Numbered from the stretch's first letter, positions 1 to 8,685 are shown. The stretch is DNA of 20,325 nucleotides from a virus (IMGVR_UViG_3300027782_000456:1-20325), one strand, 5' to 3'. Numbers and translations are program-made. The notes: generated by a model from the sequence alone, not told the origin.

Positions 1-2453
1 CATTGTCCTGCAATGTGAACGTTGGCATTACCTTCAATTAAAACAAAACCATCTTTTTCAATGATGGAATACCCATTACCAATAATTTTATTTACTTGAG
101 TTCCATCAGGTCCAGTCTCTGTAAAGGTTCCTGACTTGTGAGCAATATTCAAACGCTCGAATCCAGGAGTATCATCGATTTCTAATGCGTGTCCAGATTC
201 GCCAGCAAATACTTTATTGTATGGATATTTTGCAGCGTATGGAGTTGCTGGTTGTTCCCATGTAGATCCCGAACGACCTGCCATTTTAACAGCACGTTTT
301 CTCGATGCGTTTCTTGCGGCGGGAGAAGAACCGAGAGATTGTGATGATTTATCACCAGCAGATGTTCTCGGATCTGGATTAATTCCAGGGGAATTGACGC
401 CAAGCGCAAGACTATTAGTATCTGGTTTATTTACATAGTCGGGTTTCGGATAGGTTTTCTTCGGATCAGCAAATCCTTTACCATCCGCTTTAGCGATGTT
501 GGTGTTTTCATTTGTGGGGAGATTTTCTGCATCTGGTGCATTGACCGCAGTATTTACTGCGTCAGCTGCCTGTGCGGGATGAGAAATACCATTATCAATA
601 GTTGATTTTGGTTGTTCCTTTAATGGTGCTTGTACTTTCTCTACGCTCTTTGCTTGCGTAACAGTTCCATCTGTTTCTGTAGTTGTTGTGACTGTAGTAA
701 CAGCACCAGATGCTTGTAGTGTTGATACGGAAGAAGTGGAACTACCATCCACTGCAGTTATCGGTGTTTGTGACCCCGATGTGGTGATGCTTTGAATATC
801 TTCTGCAAAATTAGCAAGGATTTCGTTTTTCGCAGTATTACTTGCTTGAAATGTAAAATCATTCCCCATTCTTTGCGCATAGGTCGCCACTGAATCTAGT
901 TGTTTGACTAGAGTTTCTACATCAGCTGGATCATCAAACGCAATAACCTTATTAGATTCTGCTCGATCAATACTACCACTGCGCTCAAATTCTTTTTGTG
1001 CTTGTAGTTGCGTTACAATAGATGTTATATTATTAGTTATGAAACTTATTGTTTGTTGGATAGCAGCAGACCATTCTCCAACTCCCCTATCATGGCGCTG
1101 AGAACCTTCTGAATCTAGTAATTTCCGTAACGCAATAACTGCATCTGTTCCAGGTAGTTGATCATCCCCCTGAAAAAGAAAGCGACCACCTTTTTCTATC
1201 TTATCAATTATTTTAATCTCAAATGCGGTAGGATCAAATCCACCAATAAAATATATCGAAAGCGTAATACCATTAGCAGGAGATGTAGTATATGGATTTG
1301 AGAGAGCACTGGCAGAAGAAAATGGTGGTGTATCTTTTAATCCTGTTGTAACTCTTACGGAAATTGTTCCCGCTTCAGTCAATTCATATAAAATAGTTGA
1401 GAATTTATTTGCTTTAGATATTCTTCTAACGATTTGTTGGGTGGAATCTGCTGATGTTTTAGCAGTACCAACAACTGTTGAATCTGTAGGAACTGAAGCA
1501 ATCTCTTCTGCTGTAGGTGGAGGTGTTACTTCCGCATCGAGAACTACGCTTGTTGTACCTTCAGTTGGTCCTGGAGTTGCAACTTTTTCTGATGGTAGCG
1601 CGACAGCATTATAACCAACATCAAACCAATACTTGGCAGATATACCATTTGCATCTGTCTTAACATTTCCTCGCAAATAGTTTTGCGTTGCGTCGATGTC
1701 CCAACAAATTGATAGACCCAAAGCGCCAGCAAGAGTTTTCTTATCTACATTGACATTAATTGCCCTTGAAGTCAGTAACAATTGATATGTGAATTTAAGT
1801 AAATTTAATGCAGCAAGATCTTGCAAAAATGGATTTTCTATGAATCCTCCATGCATATCACCATGCTCTGTCAAAGCACCATCTGCATTCTTCAATGCTA
1901 ATTGTGGGTGAACAGAAACATTAAATCTGGGATCACCACCATTAATTGGATAAATTAGCATGTAGTATAATGCATTATTTCTGGCACTGACAGGCGCTTC
2001 AAGTATTCGTGTTTGCTTACCAGAATTATATTTTAAAAACCGACTATACCAACTTTCATATTCTTCATTGCCTCTTGATGGTACAGGAATATTTGGTAGA
2101 TTATTACTAACCCATGTATTCAACTCACTTCCGAATATTCCTGCATCAATTAACTGCGCGACACCAAGTTTATACACACCATATTCACCGTCTGCGTGCA
2201 CGACAGTAAATTTCCACTGATCGCCAGTTGGTGTTAATTTACCTCCAGGGGAAGCAAGCAAACTAAAACCTTGCCTCGGTGGTTCGCCGAAATTATATAC
2301 TCGATTATAATACTGCATGGTCATGGCATTCTGAATTTGTTTCAGAAGCGCAACAACATCATCGCGAGTCAGAGAACCAATGGTGTCATCTTCTGCCATG
2401 TTGATATTATCAGCAGAAGTGAAGTATGGAGTAAATGCATCGTACTTGTTCAT
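1..2453 (-). CDS. Baseplate protein with gp5C-like spike repeat at its C-terminal end (partial)
   Basis: The reading frame starts at an ATG at 2451-2453 and stays open for about 817 codons to the window edge, so the C-terminus is missing. AAAGG lies about 7 nt before the ATG, and the upstream gp5-like gene ends 10 nt away. The first ~300 residues are a domain I do not recognise. A Thr/Pro/Ala-rich linker follows. The visible end (roughly nt 1-270) contains GESGHALEIDDTPG, then ERLNIAHKSGTF and repeated GNxxxx strands. These match the start of the T4 gp5 C-terminal triple-stranded beta-helix (T4 has ESGHIQEFDDTPGQERYRLVH). In T4 that region belongs to gp5, which is cleaved during maturation. 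Here the spike-type repeat sits on a different gene from the OB fold. The likely role is a membrane-piercing tail spike or hub component. Family confidence is high for the C-terminal part and low for the N-terminal part. Confidence 0.8.
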   Translation of the reverse strand, partial: MNKYDAFTPYFTSADNINMAEDDTIGSLTRDDVVALLKQIQNAMTMQYYNRVYNFGEPPRQGFSLLASPGGKLTPTGDQWKFTVVHADGEYGVYKLGVAQLIDAGIFGSELNTWVSNNLPNIPVPSRGNEEYESWYSRFLKYNSGKQTRILEAPVSARNNALYYMLIYPINGGDPRFNVSVHPQLALKNADGALTEHGDMHGGFIENPFLQDLAALNLLKFTYQLLLTSRAINVNVDKKTLAGALGLSICWDIDATQNYLRGNVKTDANGISAKYWFDVGYNAVALPSEKVATPGPTEGTTSVVLDAEVTPPPTAEEIASVPTDSTVVGTAKTSADSTQQIVRRISKANKFSTILYELTEAGTISVRVTTGLKDTPPFSSASALSNPYTTSPANGITLSIYFIGGFDPTAFEIKIIDKIEKGGRFLFQGDDQLPGTDAVIALRKLLDSEGSQRHDRGVGEWSAAIQQTISFITNNITSIVTQLQAQKEFERSGSIDRAESNKVIAFDDPADVETLVKQLDSVATYAQRMGNDFTFQASNTAKNEILANFAEDIQSITTSGSQTPITAVDGSSTSSVSTLQASGAVTTVTTTTETDGTVTQAKSVEKVQAPLKEQPKSTIDNGISHPAQAADAVNTAVNAPDAENLPTNENTNIAKADGKGFADPKKTYPKPDYVNKPDTNSLALGVNSPGINPDPRTSAGDKSSQSLGSSPAARNASRKRAVKMAGRSGSTWEQPATPYAAKYPYNKVFAGESGHALEIDDTPGFERLNIAHKSGTFTETGPDGTQVNKIIGNGYSIIEKDGFVLIEGNANVHIAGQ

Positions 2454-2463
2454 TATCAAACCT

Positions 2464-3420
2464 TTATGCTAATGCTTGGTTGGTGACAAAAGATGGAACT
2501 TGCGCAACACCCTTTTCGCCATTATATGTGCTCTTTTTATTAAAACCAAAAGCATTTGTTCTGTTGCTACCAGGAATTCTATCGACCGCCTTATTTACAG
2601 CACCTTTATATGGATTTCCTCTGAAGTCCGTTCTTGGCCCAACAAATTTTCTAGACTTATCTTGTAGTTCTTTGTTCTTTAAATTGTTTGCAACAGTTAA
2701 CAATTGTTTTGCGTTTCCTTTTTTACCCAATGCCTTCACAGCGCTGTTTATATCTTTTATGTTTTTCCATTCAGCATTTGGTTTGCTTGTCGTACCTTGT
2801 TGTGGATAACTCCAAGTAGGTTCATATTGCCATGTGGCGCAAACGCATTGAGTTACTGATTTGCCACCATAAACTCCTGCGAGCATTCTGTTGTAGATAG
2901 ATTGTGCAACATCACATTGATCTTGTGCTTTATCTGCACCCATTCCTGCTTCCGCTGCACAAACTGCAACCAATGTCCAAAACTCTTGATTTGGCGGACC
3001 AGCAGAAATGGGTTGACCGCCATCTTCTTCGGATGGTGCGCCTGTTGCGTCGTCGCCAGAAGAACCTGACCCTTCTGATGGAGCGCAATCTGCTGATCTC
3101 AATCCTCCAGGAATTGCTCCGACTGTACCCCAGAACATAGGATGTTGCCCGTTCTCACCGTCAGCAAAAAATCCAACGACCCAAGTACCCTCGACAGCAC
3201 CAGTCGGCGACCAACCAACACCAGAAGTTCCTGCTGAATTTGCGGGCATGACTGGCATCGCCCATGGAAGATCGTCGGATGGTAGAACTTCACTATCTTC
3301 TGTATGATAACCGATAATTCTCACGCGACATCTACCCAGTCGAAGTGGGTCTTCTCTGTCTTCCACGACACCAAACCACCAATAAAAATTTGGGTTATTG
3401 TTAGATGTAATATTATCCAT
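2464..3420 (-). CDS. gp5: Baseplate central spike gp5-like: OB fold plus SleB-type cell wall hydrolase
   Basis: A protein of about 318 aa. Residues 12-105 match the T4 gp5 N-terminal OB fold: WWFGVVEDREDPLRLGRCRV, then LPWAMPVMPANSAGTSGVG, GAVEGTWVVGFFADG and FWGTVGAIPGG. A Gly/Ser/Asp-rich linker (about 110-145) leads to a hydrolase domain with AVCAAEAGMG, VAQSIYNRML and WQYEPTW. This is the SleB/Hydrolase_2 pattern, with Glu157 the likely catalytic acid. T4 gp5 instead has a T4-lysozyme domain here and continues into a beta-helix; this protein ends after the hydrolase. The ATG at 3418-3420 is chosen because it begins at the OB fold, has GAGAG upstream and lies 10 nt after the previous stop; an in-frame ATG at 3582 would overlap that gene by 150 nt. 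Expected role: hub plug that digests peptidoglycan during tail penetration. Confidence 0.88.
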   Translation of the reverse strand: MDNITSNNNPNFYWWFGVVEDREDPLRLGRCRVRIIGYHTEDSEVLPSDDLPWAMPVMPANSAGTSGVGWSPTGAVEGTWVVGFFADGENGQHPMFWGTVGAIPGGLRSADCAPSEGSGSSGDDATGAPSEEDGGQPISAGPPNQEFWTLVAVCAAEAGMGADKAQDQCDVAQSIYNRMLAGVYGGKSVTQCVCATWQYEPTWSYPQQGTTSKPNAEWKNIKDINSAVKALGKKGNAKQLLTVANNLKNKELQDKSRKFVGPRTDFRGNPYKGAVNKAVDRIPGSNRTNAFGFNKKSTYNGEKGVAQVPSFVTNQALA

Positions 3421-3430
3421 TATTATTCTC

Positions 3431-5047
3431 TCACGTTGTTGGTTTTGCCGCTGGGATTGCGGTTGGAGTTGTTGCTGGTGCTGGAGTTGCTGCTGGAGCA
3501 GTCGGAGCAGTTTCTGGTGTCTCAGGTTCTCCATCGTCAACATCATATAGAGGTTGAGCATAGGAGTCTTTAGCAATTTCAATAAACATTGTATGACGAA
3601 ATGGAGTTATTTGATGGTGAATCGCAGTTACCATGTAGATACCAGAAATTAAAATATCCCATATACCTGCTTCTGAATCATCTGTTACATTTTTCTCACC
3701 AACAGAAGGATAGTAAAACCGTATCAATCTTCCGACTTCAATGTCTGTTCTTCCAGGAACAGTTAATTGTAAACGCATAGTAGTTATATCCATCAAAGAA
3801 CTATTGCGTTGCGCGACAAACTGTTCTGGGTGGAGATCAATCGAATCTTCCGTTGAGTCTAATACTCCTGGATTTACTGTAGAAACAAATGGTCTATTGT
3901 CACCAGAACGTAAAACATTTATTGGAAATATCATGTTATATTTTCTAGTTTCATCATATTGAAAAGAACCAGCACCCTTCGAGTCTGCCACGAACTTATA
4001 AGATTCCATGTGCTTTATCGGGGTTTCTGGTTTTCCATTAAAATTGAAACCATGATCATAAGTATAAGGAGTATAATCTTTCTTCACAAGATCAAATGAG
4101 TGAACCGTGCTTGCAAAATGTCCCAGATCTTGACTTTGTATAATATCCAAATTAGTCAAGAAATTCATTGCTTCTACTGTAGCGAATCCTTTAGATAAAG
4201 AAGAAGTTGTGTCAAGACTATCAATATTTGGATGATAAACATAATCTGAGTAGATTTGATTGTTTTCTAATTGATATGCCACCAATTCTTCAATAGAAGA
4301 CAAATAAAATGCTTTCGTCGTTTCAAAGAAAAGAAACGTCGGGGTTTTATACTCAGAACCAATGCATCTTTTTGCCAACCAATTAATAGTTTGAATTGGT
4401 GACCACATCGGAGGAACAAATGTTATTACAGAACTATGTGGAGTATCTGCAATGAACAGTTGTGTTTTGTCATCTGTATCGTCTACTGCTTGTTTGTTTG
4501 TGAAAATACGAGGTGTTGAAATATTGTCTTCAAAAATCTTAAATGCGATTTCGTCTGTCGTACCTTCATATTTTTGACTCAAACGAATAATATTATCAGT
4601 GGATGCTTCAATAGAACAGAAAAATAATTGATAATACTGTTCTCTGTCATTGTTGAGTTTTCTATTTTTTACCGCATAAACAGAGAAAGATTTCTGAATT
4701 TTATTCAATGGATCAAAAGATCCCAAATTAGATTTATTTTCCCCCGCTAAATCACCCCATGGTGTTTGGATATCAACAGTTAAAATTTCATCGCCAATAA
4801 TAGGAAGTTTACCGATAAGATTTATCGCATCACGAATTACTATAGAACCTTGCAATGTTGGTGAAAAAATATCTTCATACAGATGAAACTCCATCATGTA
4901 TGGTTTTAAATCCAATGAAAATTCAGAACTTACTGTATTGAGCAACAGTTGATTGATAATTACGTCACCTGGTTTTTGCAAACCATCATCAATTGTTGCT
5001 GCTCTTTTTGCTTTAGGTTGTTCTTGTTTTGTTGCTTCTTCAGCCAT
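3431..5047 (-). CDS. Baseplate hub protein, gp27-like
   Basis: A 538-aa protein. The start ATG lies 2 nt after the gp53 stop, and the gp5-like gene follows 10 nt downstream, so it sits inside the baseplate operon. The N-terminal part contains the stretch EFHLYEDIFSPTLQGSIVI and then KLPIIGDEIL, which is typical of hub/gp27-like structural proteins in T4-like marine phages. The middle has FVPPMWSPIQTINWLAKRC, resembling hub-domain segments. The C-terminal ~40 residues are a low-complexity Ala/Pro/Thr tail. T4 gp27 (391 aa) is a trimeric torus that holds gp5; the size differs, but the neighbours gp48, gp53 and gp5 support the assignment. Family assignment is by context and pattern rather than by a clear residue signature. 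Confidence 0.68.
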   Translation of the reverse strand: MAEEATKQEQPKAKRAATIDDGLQKPGDVIINQLLLNTVSSEFSLDLKPYMMEFHLYEDIFSPTLQGSIVIRDAINLIGKLPIIGDEILTVDIQTPWGDLAGENKSNLGSFDPLNKIQKSFSVYAVKNRKLNNDREQYYQLFFCSIEASTDNIIRLSQKYEGTTDEIAFKIFEDNISTPRIFTNKQAVDDTDDKTQLFIADTPHSSVITFVPPMWSPIQTINWLAKRCIGSEYKTPTFLFFETTKAFYLSSIEELVAYQLENNQIYSDYVYHPNIDSLDTTSSLSKGFATVEAMNFLTNLDIIQSQDLGHFASTVHSFDLVKKDYTPYTYDHGFNFNGKPETPIKHMESYKFVADSKGAGSFQYDETRKYNMIFPINVLRSGDNRPFVSTVNPGVLDSTEDSIDLHPEQFVAQRNSSLMDITTMRLQLTVPGRTDIEVGRLIRFYYPSVGEKNVTDDSEAGIWDILISGIYMVTAIHHQITPFRHTMFIEIAKDSYAQPLYDVDDGEPETPETAPTAPAATPAPATTPTAIPAAKPTT

Positions 5048-5049
5048 TA

Positions 5050-5562
5050 TTATTTACCACTAATCAAGCTCGAATATATCGAGACGAATTCTCCGAGATA
5101 TTTAGATTCTAGCATTTTAATTTGTCGCTTGGAATCATTTGATTCCTCTTCATGTTGGATATTTGTCACTTCTTCTATAACTCCATTCGCAAGTCCTGCA
5201 GCATCATAATCCACAGTTAATTTATCAACATCTCTTGTTCTATAATGATGCGTTTCATATATTCCTGTTTCACCATATTTCTTTTTAGAATATGATAGAA
5301 GATCTGAATTACTCATTGGCCATTCTTTTCTGATATCAATTATATCATTGATGACCATAATAACCCAATGATAATCTGGTCGATTATAATACTTATCTGC
5401 AACTTGTTCGATAGTAAATCCGTCAGGAATAGTTACTTCTTGAAGAAGAACTATATTGTTTTTGAACGGATCCATCGAAACTCTGCGAAAAATATCAGTT
5501 ACGATTGCAGGTCCAGTTGGGAGATTTTCTATTCTTAAAAGAGGAAACATGGAAAAAAGCAT
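5050..5562 (-). CDS. gp53: Baseplate wedge subunit gp53
   Basis: A protein of about 170 aa. It begins MLFSMFPLL and carries IVTDIFRRV, then a LysM-like segment (GFTIEQVADKYYNRPDYHWVI), MVINDIIDIRKEWPMS and a Tyr-rich stretch. This is the layout of T4 gp53 (T4: MTDIFRNY, then ELANAIYGNPQLYWVLLMCND). gp53 joins neighbouring wedges into the hexameric baseplate. The start at 5560-5562 is preferred over the in-frame ATG at 5578-5580: AAGGA lies 7 nt upstream, it begins 1 nt after the gp48 stop, and it aligns with the T4 start MLFTFF. The gene is co-transcribed with gp48 upstream and the gp27-like gene downstream. Confidence 0.88.
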   Translation of the reverse strand: MLFSMFPLLRIENLPTGPAIVTDIFRRVSMDPFKNNIVLLQEVTIPDGFTIEQVADKYYNRPDYHWVIMVINDIIDIRKEWPMSNSDLLSYSKKKYGETGIYETHHYRTRDVDKLTVDYDAAGLANGVIEEVTNIQHEEESNDSKRQIKMLESKYLGEFVSIYSSLISGK

Positions 5563-5563
5563 C

Positions 5564-6823
5564 TTAGAATCCTTGTTCAATTCTATCTGTTGTTAGAGTT
5601 TCCAATTCAGTGAATAGTAACCGAATTGTCACTTCAGAAGGACAACCATTTGAGAAGGTTGTGAATCCTTCTGCGCCATATTCTAGAGTCATGTCTGTCA
5701 ATGCGCAATTAGAAATTTTCTTGATGTAATTATTTTCACTACCATTATGGTAGTAGATGATAAGAAATTCTGATGGGTAGGTCAAAAACAATCCATTTTG
5801 ACTTCTTGTTGGATGCATGTGTTTCGAGAAAGTTTGTATGATACCATCTTTACCGAAAATTTCTTGTGCTTCTTTATCATTCTTGGGGGAAAATCTATAA
5901 TCAAAGGCAAATTTTCTGAAACCCATGGAGCGAAATAGTTGTTCCTTGTATGGGTTTTCGACTTTCTTAGAAGTCGCGGCAACAACATTACTTATGTTAT
6001 CAAAACCAGCAATACTTGCAACCTTACCAAGTTTTCTTAATGCATAGTCACCAAGTTCGCCACCAGAACGCATCGCTGATCCTGCATCAAATTCGCCATT
6101 TTTATTGAACAATGAATCTGCTGACATTTTACCCGAAGCAACAGCACCAACGAGTCCACCGAGATCTGCAGTTTCCCAGTTTGCACTATATCCTGACGCA
6201 ACTTTATCTGGAATATGGAGAACAATTTCATCCTGCCCGAAGACAAGTCTTTGCTCACCAGCAACTGCTGCAGATGCTGCACCATATGCACCACCAACCG
6301 CTGTCCCTTTAATAATATCGCCGAAAACTTTACCGAGTTTGGCAGAACCCATAGAAACTGGTCCGCCGACTTTAGTTGCTCCTTGGTTTACTACTTTCCC
6401 ACCATTACTCTTGAGTAATTCACCAAGTCCACTTGCTGCACCAGCAGTAAATCCTGCTACTGCACCAGCAACAAGAGCAGCAGAAATATTGTTCTGTGGA
6501 TCCGCTCGGTTTTGATCAGACTGGTCAAAAATAACACCTTTACCAGATTTCATTAAGTCTTGACTGGATTTAGTTCCTTCGCGAGTTAATGGATAAAATA
6601 CAACCCAGTGTGGATATTCGTCGGAAGCACCAAGTTCCAGCGGATACCGTTTACTGTTTATCGTAAGTGTTGTTTCTAGTGGATTACCTGTTTGTTCAAT
6701 GAGTTTGCCTCTATTGAATCTACTTTCTTTTTTAGGATCTGGTGCTTGTGTTGCAGCAGCAGGTGCAGTTGCTCCTGGAGCAGGAGTTTGCGTAGGGGCT
6801 GCAGGTGCAGGAGTTAATGCCAT
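5564..6823 (-). CDS. gp48: Baseplate tail tube cap gp48
   Basis: A 419-aa protein and the first gene of the minus-strand baseplate operon. It has a low-complexity Ala/Pro/Thr start (residues 1-30), a central Gly/Ala-rich stretch with ALVAGAVAGFTAGAASGLG that looks like a helical hairpin, and a C-terminal domain characteristic of the T4 tail-cap family. That domain shows FRSMGFRKFAFDYRFSPKN, FSKHMHPT, FLTYPSEFLIIYYHNG, a CALTDMTLEYG segment and a final IRLLFTELETL. gp48 sits on the baseplate hub and nucleates the tail tube together with gp54. AGGA lies about 12 nt before the ATG, and a T4-type late box lies 37-44 nt upstream. The Gly/Ala-rich insertion makes it longer than T4 gp48 (about 364 aa). 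Confidence 0.82.
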   Translation of the reverse strand: MALTPAPAAPTQTPAPGATAPAAATQAPDPKKESRFNRGKLIEQTGNPLETTLTINSKRYPLELGASDEYPHWVVFYPLTREGTKSSQDLMKSGKGVIFDQSDQNRADPQNNISAALVAGAVAGFTAGAASGLGELLKSNGGKVVNQGATKVGGPVSMGSAKLGKVFGDIIKGTAVGGAYGAASAAVAGEQRLVFGQDEIVLHIPDKVASGYSANWETADLGGLVGAVASGKMSADSLFNKNGEFDAGSAMRSGGELGDYALRKLGKVASIAGFDNISNVVAATSKKVENPYKEQLFRSMGFRKFAFDYRFSPKNDKEAQEIFGKDGIIQTFSKHMHPTRSQNGLFLTYPSEFLIIYYHNGSENNYIKKISNCALTDMTLEYGAEGFTTFSNGCPSEVTIRLLFTELETLTTDRIEQGF

Positions 6824-6827
6824 CTAG

Positions 6828-6835
6828 AATAAATA
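6828..6835 (+). promoter_or_regulatory. Possible late promoter for the plus-strand operon
   Basis: AATAAATA differs at one position from TATAAATA. Spacing would place the start near 6841, a 26-nt leader before gp4. It lies in the only gap (6824-6866) between divergent structural operons, where a plus-strand promoter is needed. AATAAATA also occurs elsewhere by chance, so this call is weak. Confidence 0.35.
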
Positions 6836-6859
6836 TCCTATTAAGTATAGAGTTTGGAA

Positions 6860-6867
6860 TATTTATA
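6860..6867 (-). promoter_or_regulatory. T4-type late promoter for the baseplate operon
   Basis: The minus strand reads TATAAATA, an exact match to the T4 late consensus. The expected start is near 6854, giving a ~30-nt leader before the gp48 ATG. The box overlaps the first base of gp4 on the other strand. The presence of gp33 in this window supports gp55/gp33-style late transcription. Confidence 0.72.
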
Positions 6868-7325
6868 TGAGTTATGGTAAGGAATCTTTGAAAGGTCTGT
6901 ATAAAATACAGGATCCAAAGAAATATATTGGGAATCCGAACAATATTGTTTATCGGTCCAGTTGGGAACTAAAGTTCATGAAGTGGTGTGATAATAACGA
7001 CAACATATTGGAATGGGGATCTGAAGAGTTACCCATTCCATATATCTCTCCTTTAGATAATCGAGTACATAGATATTTCGTGGATTTTTATATCAAGGTT
7101 CAAGAAAAAAGTGGTGTTACAAAGAAGTATCTGGTTGAGGTAAAACCGCAGAAGTTTACTAAAGAACCCAAAGTGCCTGCTAGAAAAACAAAGAAGTTTC
7201 TACAGGAAGTTATGCAGTGGGGTGTGAACCAAGCAAAGTGGAAATTTGCTACTGAATTTTGTGAAGATAGAGGATGGAAATTTATCATCTTAACTGAAAA
7301 AGAGTTGGGAATCCGTAATAAATAA
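6867..7325 (+). CDS. gp4: Head completion protein gp4 (PD-(D/E)XK/TnsA-like fold)
   Basis: A 152-aa protein, close to T4 gp4 (about 150 aa). Hallmarks are KYIGNPNNIVYRSSWELKFM (residues 19-38), then SEELPIPYISP, RVHRYFVDFYI, YLVEVKPQ, and a C-terminal RKTKKFLQEVMQWGVNQAKW and DRGWKFIILTE. Glu34, Asp73 and Glu91-x-Lys93 form a PD-(D/E)XK-type constellation, as noted for the gp4/TnsA-like family. gp4 acts after DNA packaging to make heads competent for tail joining. It is the first gene of the plus-strand operon and is divergent from gp48. The ribosome binding site is weak (GGA about 10 nt upstream). Confidence 0.9.
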   Translation: MSYGKESLKGLYKIQDPKKYIGNPNNIVYRSSWELKFMKWCDNNDNILEWGSEELPIPYISPLDNRVHRYFVDFYIKVQEKSGVTKKYLVEVKPQKFTKEPKVPARKTKKFLQEVMQWGVNQAKWKFATEFCEDRGWKFIILTEKELGIRNK

Positions 7326-7339
7326 GAAGGAGAATATCT

Positions 7340-7495
7340 ATGGCAAAAGCAAGTGGCGGAAACAATAAGATTTCCTTTACTAATCAGAAAAAAGGCAAGA
7401 CCACAATTGGTGGTAGTGCCTCTTCGATAAAGTTTTCAACCATGAATAAACGCAAACGTGCGAACTATAAAGCATACAGAGGACAAGGTAGGTAA
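7340..7495 (+). CDS. Small basic T4-like protein of unknown function (51 aa)
   Basis: An ATG at 7340 follows a strong AGAAGGAG ribosome binding site and opens a 51-codon frame that ends TAA at 7493-7495, directly abutting the next gene's TTG start. The protein is Lys/Arg/Gly/Ser-rich and ends NKRKRANYKAYRGQGR. I recall similar small proteins next to gp4 in marine T4-like phages, but no function is known to me. Charge and position suggest a nucleic-acid-contacting or head-associated role; this is inference only. The tight spacing indicates translational coupling with both neighbours. Confidence 0.75.
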   Translation: MAKASGGNNKISFTNQKKGKTTIGGSASSIKFSTMNKRKRANYKAYRGQGR

Positions 7496-8068
7496 TTGGC
7501 AAATCCGTTTCAGAGACTTCGCGCCCGAGCAGGTGATGGACAAAAGTCCATGGATTGGTACATGCGAAATGTAAAAAACCTCGTGGGCGCGAGGTTGTCT
7601 CAGAGCAGCGTAATGAAATCTGATATTGGTGAATTAAACTCCAATATCGAGATTGGTTCGATGTATATGTATTTCTATGATCCAAAGTTGAAAGAAGAAC
7701 TTCCTTTCTATGACACCTTTCCGTTGGTACTACCATTTGGTCCAGCAAAAGGTGGATTCTATGGAATCAATTTACATTACCTGCCTTACCTGCTACGAGC
7801 ACAGGTTCTTGGTGAGTTATTAGACTATAAAACAACCAAGACATATTCTGAAACAACCAAGTTGCGTATGTCATACAATCTATTAAACAACTTGAAGAAT
7901 GCGAATGAAGTCAAACCATGTATCAAACATTATCTGACCAATCATGTTAACTCGCGATTCTTAAAAGTCAATCCTGAGGATTGGCAAGCAGCAATATTCT
8001 TACCAATCGAGAACTTTGTGGGCGCCACGAAAGAACAAGTATTCAGAGATTCTAGGAGCAAATTCTAA
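7496..8068 (+). CDS. Conserved T4-like virion-associated protein, possible gp2-like DNA end protector
   Basis: A 190-aa protein starting at TTG immediately after the previous stop; AAGGTAGG just upstream supports this start, and the first ATG lies 18 codons in, inside the conserved SMDWYMRN segment. Conserved-looking blocks are IGSMYMYFYDPKLKEELPFY, TFPLVLPF, GGFYGINLHYLPYLLRAQVL, LRMSYNLLNNL, KPCIKHYLTNHVNSRFLKV and WQAAIFLPIENFVGAT. This pattern recurs in T4-like phages. Gene order in T4 (3-2-4-53) makes gp2, which protects packaged DNA ends from RecBCD, a reasonable candidate, but I cannot confirm homology by eye. The stop overlaps the next start (TAATG). Confidence 0.55.
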   Translation: MANPFQRLRARAGDGQKSMDWYMRNVKNLVGARLSQSSVMKSDIGELNSNIEIGSMYMYFYDPKLKEELPFYDTFPLVLPFGPAKGGFYGINLHYLPYLLRAQVLGELLDYKTTKTYSETTKLRMSYNLLNNLKNANEVKPCIKHYLTNHVNSRFLKVNPEDWQAAIFLPIENFVGATKEQVFRDSRSKF

Positions 8069-8670
8069 TGGCGAGACCAACATATCATAACATCAATGAT
8101 TTTTTATCTCAAATTAGAAAAACTGATTTTGCGAGATCAAGTCGTTTTGAAGCATTGTTTTTACCGCCTCCGTTTATGCGCGAGCATAGAACAAGTCAAG
8201 GACCATCACCAAAATTAATTTCTATGATGGTCGAAGATGCAATGTTCCCAGGACTGTTGGTTGGAACTAGACCATTTAGAATAAACAACCTAAATGAACA
8301 ACGTGCAAATGCTATTGATTTTGGCGGGGATTCTATTTCGTTCACGTTTTTGTGCGATACCTCTTGGACGGCAAAAGATTTCTTCGGAGACTGGATGCGT
8401 AAAATTATTAATCCATACACGAGATATGTAAATTATCCATCTGAGTATTATTCAGAAATTGATTTGGTATCTCTAAACAATGAAGACAAAGTTATCGCTC
8501 ATTGGAGAATCTATGATGCATTTCCTAGATCTCTCGCACCAATAACTGTTTCTTCAACCAATTCGGAAGTTTTGAGACTACCCGTATCTTTCGCATATAA
8601 GAGATGGGAAGTCATAAGTGCATATACGCCAGAAGGCAAAGAATATAGCAATTTGAATGAAATAAATTAA
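8068..8670 (+). CDS. Tail tube-fold protein, probably gp54-like tube initiator
   Basis: A 200-aa protein. It contains DFARSSRFEALFLPP, then a central SISFTFLCDTSWTAKDFFGDW (WTAKDFF parallels the ...ARQKFVDW... of T4 gp19), IINPYTRYVNYPSEYYSEI and a final LPVSFAYKRWEVI (T4 gp19 ends VTLALDYWE). This is the general pattern of the tail tube / tube-initiator fold shared by gp19 and gp54. The bona fide tube gene normally sits with gp18 and gp20, which are not here, while tail-chaperone and tape-measure-type genes follow directly, so gp54 is the better guess. ATG overlaps the previous stop by 1 nt. It could instead be a second tube protein. Confidence 0.6.
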   Translation: MARPTYHNINDFLSQIRKTDFARSSRFEALFLPPPFMREHRTSQGPSPKLISMMVEDAMFPGLLVGTRPFRINNLNEQRANAIDFGGDSISFTFLCDTSWTAKDFFGDWMRKIINPYTRYVNYPSEYYSEIDLVSLNNEDKVIAHWRIYDAFPRSLAPITVSSTNSEVLRLPVSFAYKRWEVISAYTPEGKEYSNLNEIN

Positions 8671-8685
8671 TTTTTGGAGTAAATT

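Noticed and set aside
2435-2809. Plus-strand open frame of 124 codons
   Set aside because: Opposite the gp5-like gene, which has clear family motifs; no ribosome binding site or recognisable protein.
6105-6515. Plus-strand open frame of 136 codons
   Set aside because: Antisense to the Gly/Ala-rich part of gp48; Pro/Ala-rich composition is the usual shadow of such a region, and it has no ribosome binding site.
7317-7324. AATAAATA at the end of gp4 as a late promoter
   Set aside because: It is the Asn-Lys-stop end of gp4, and the predicted start would fall within the next gene's ribosome binding site.
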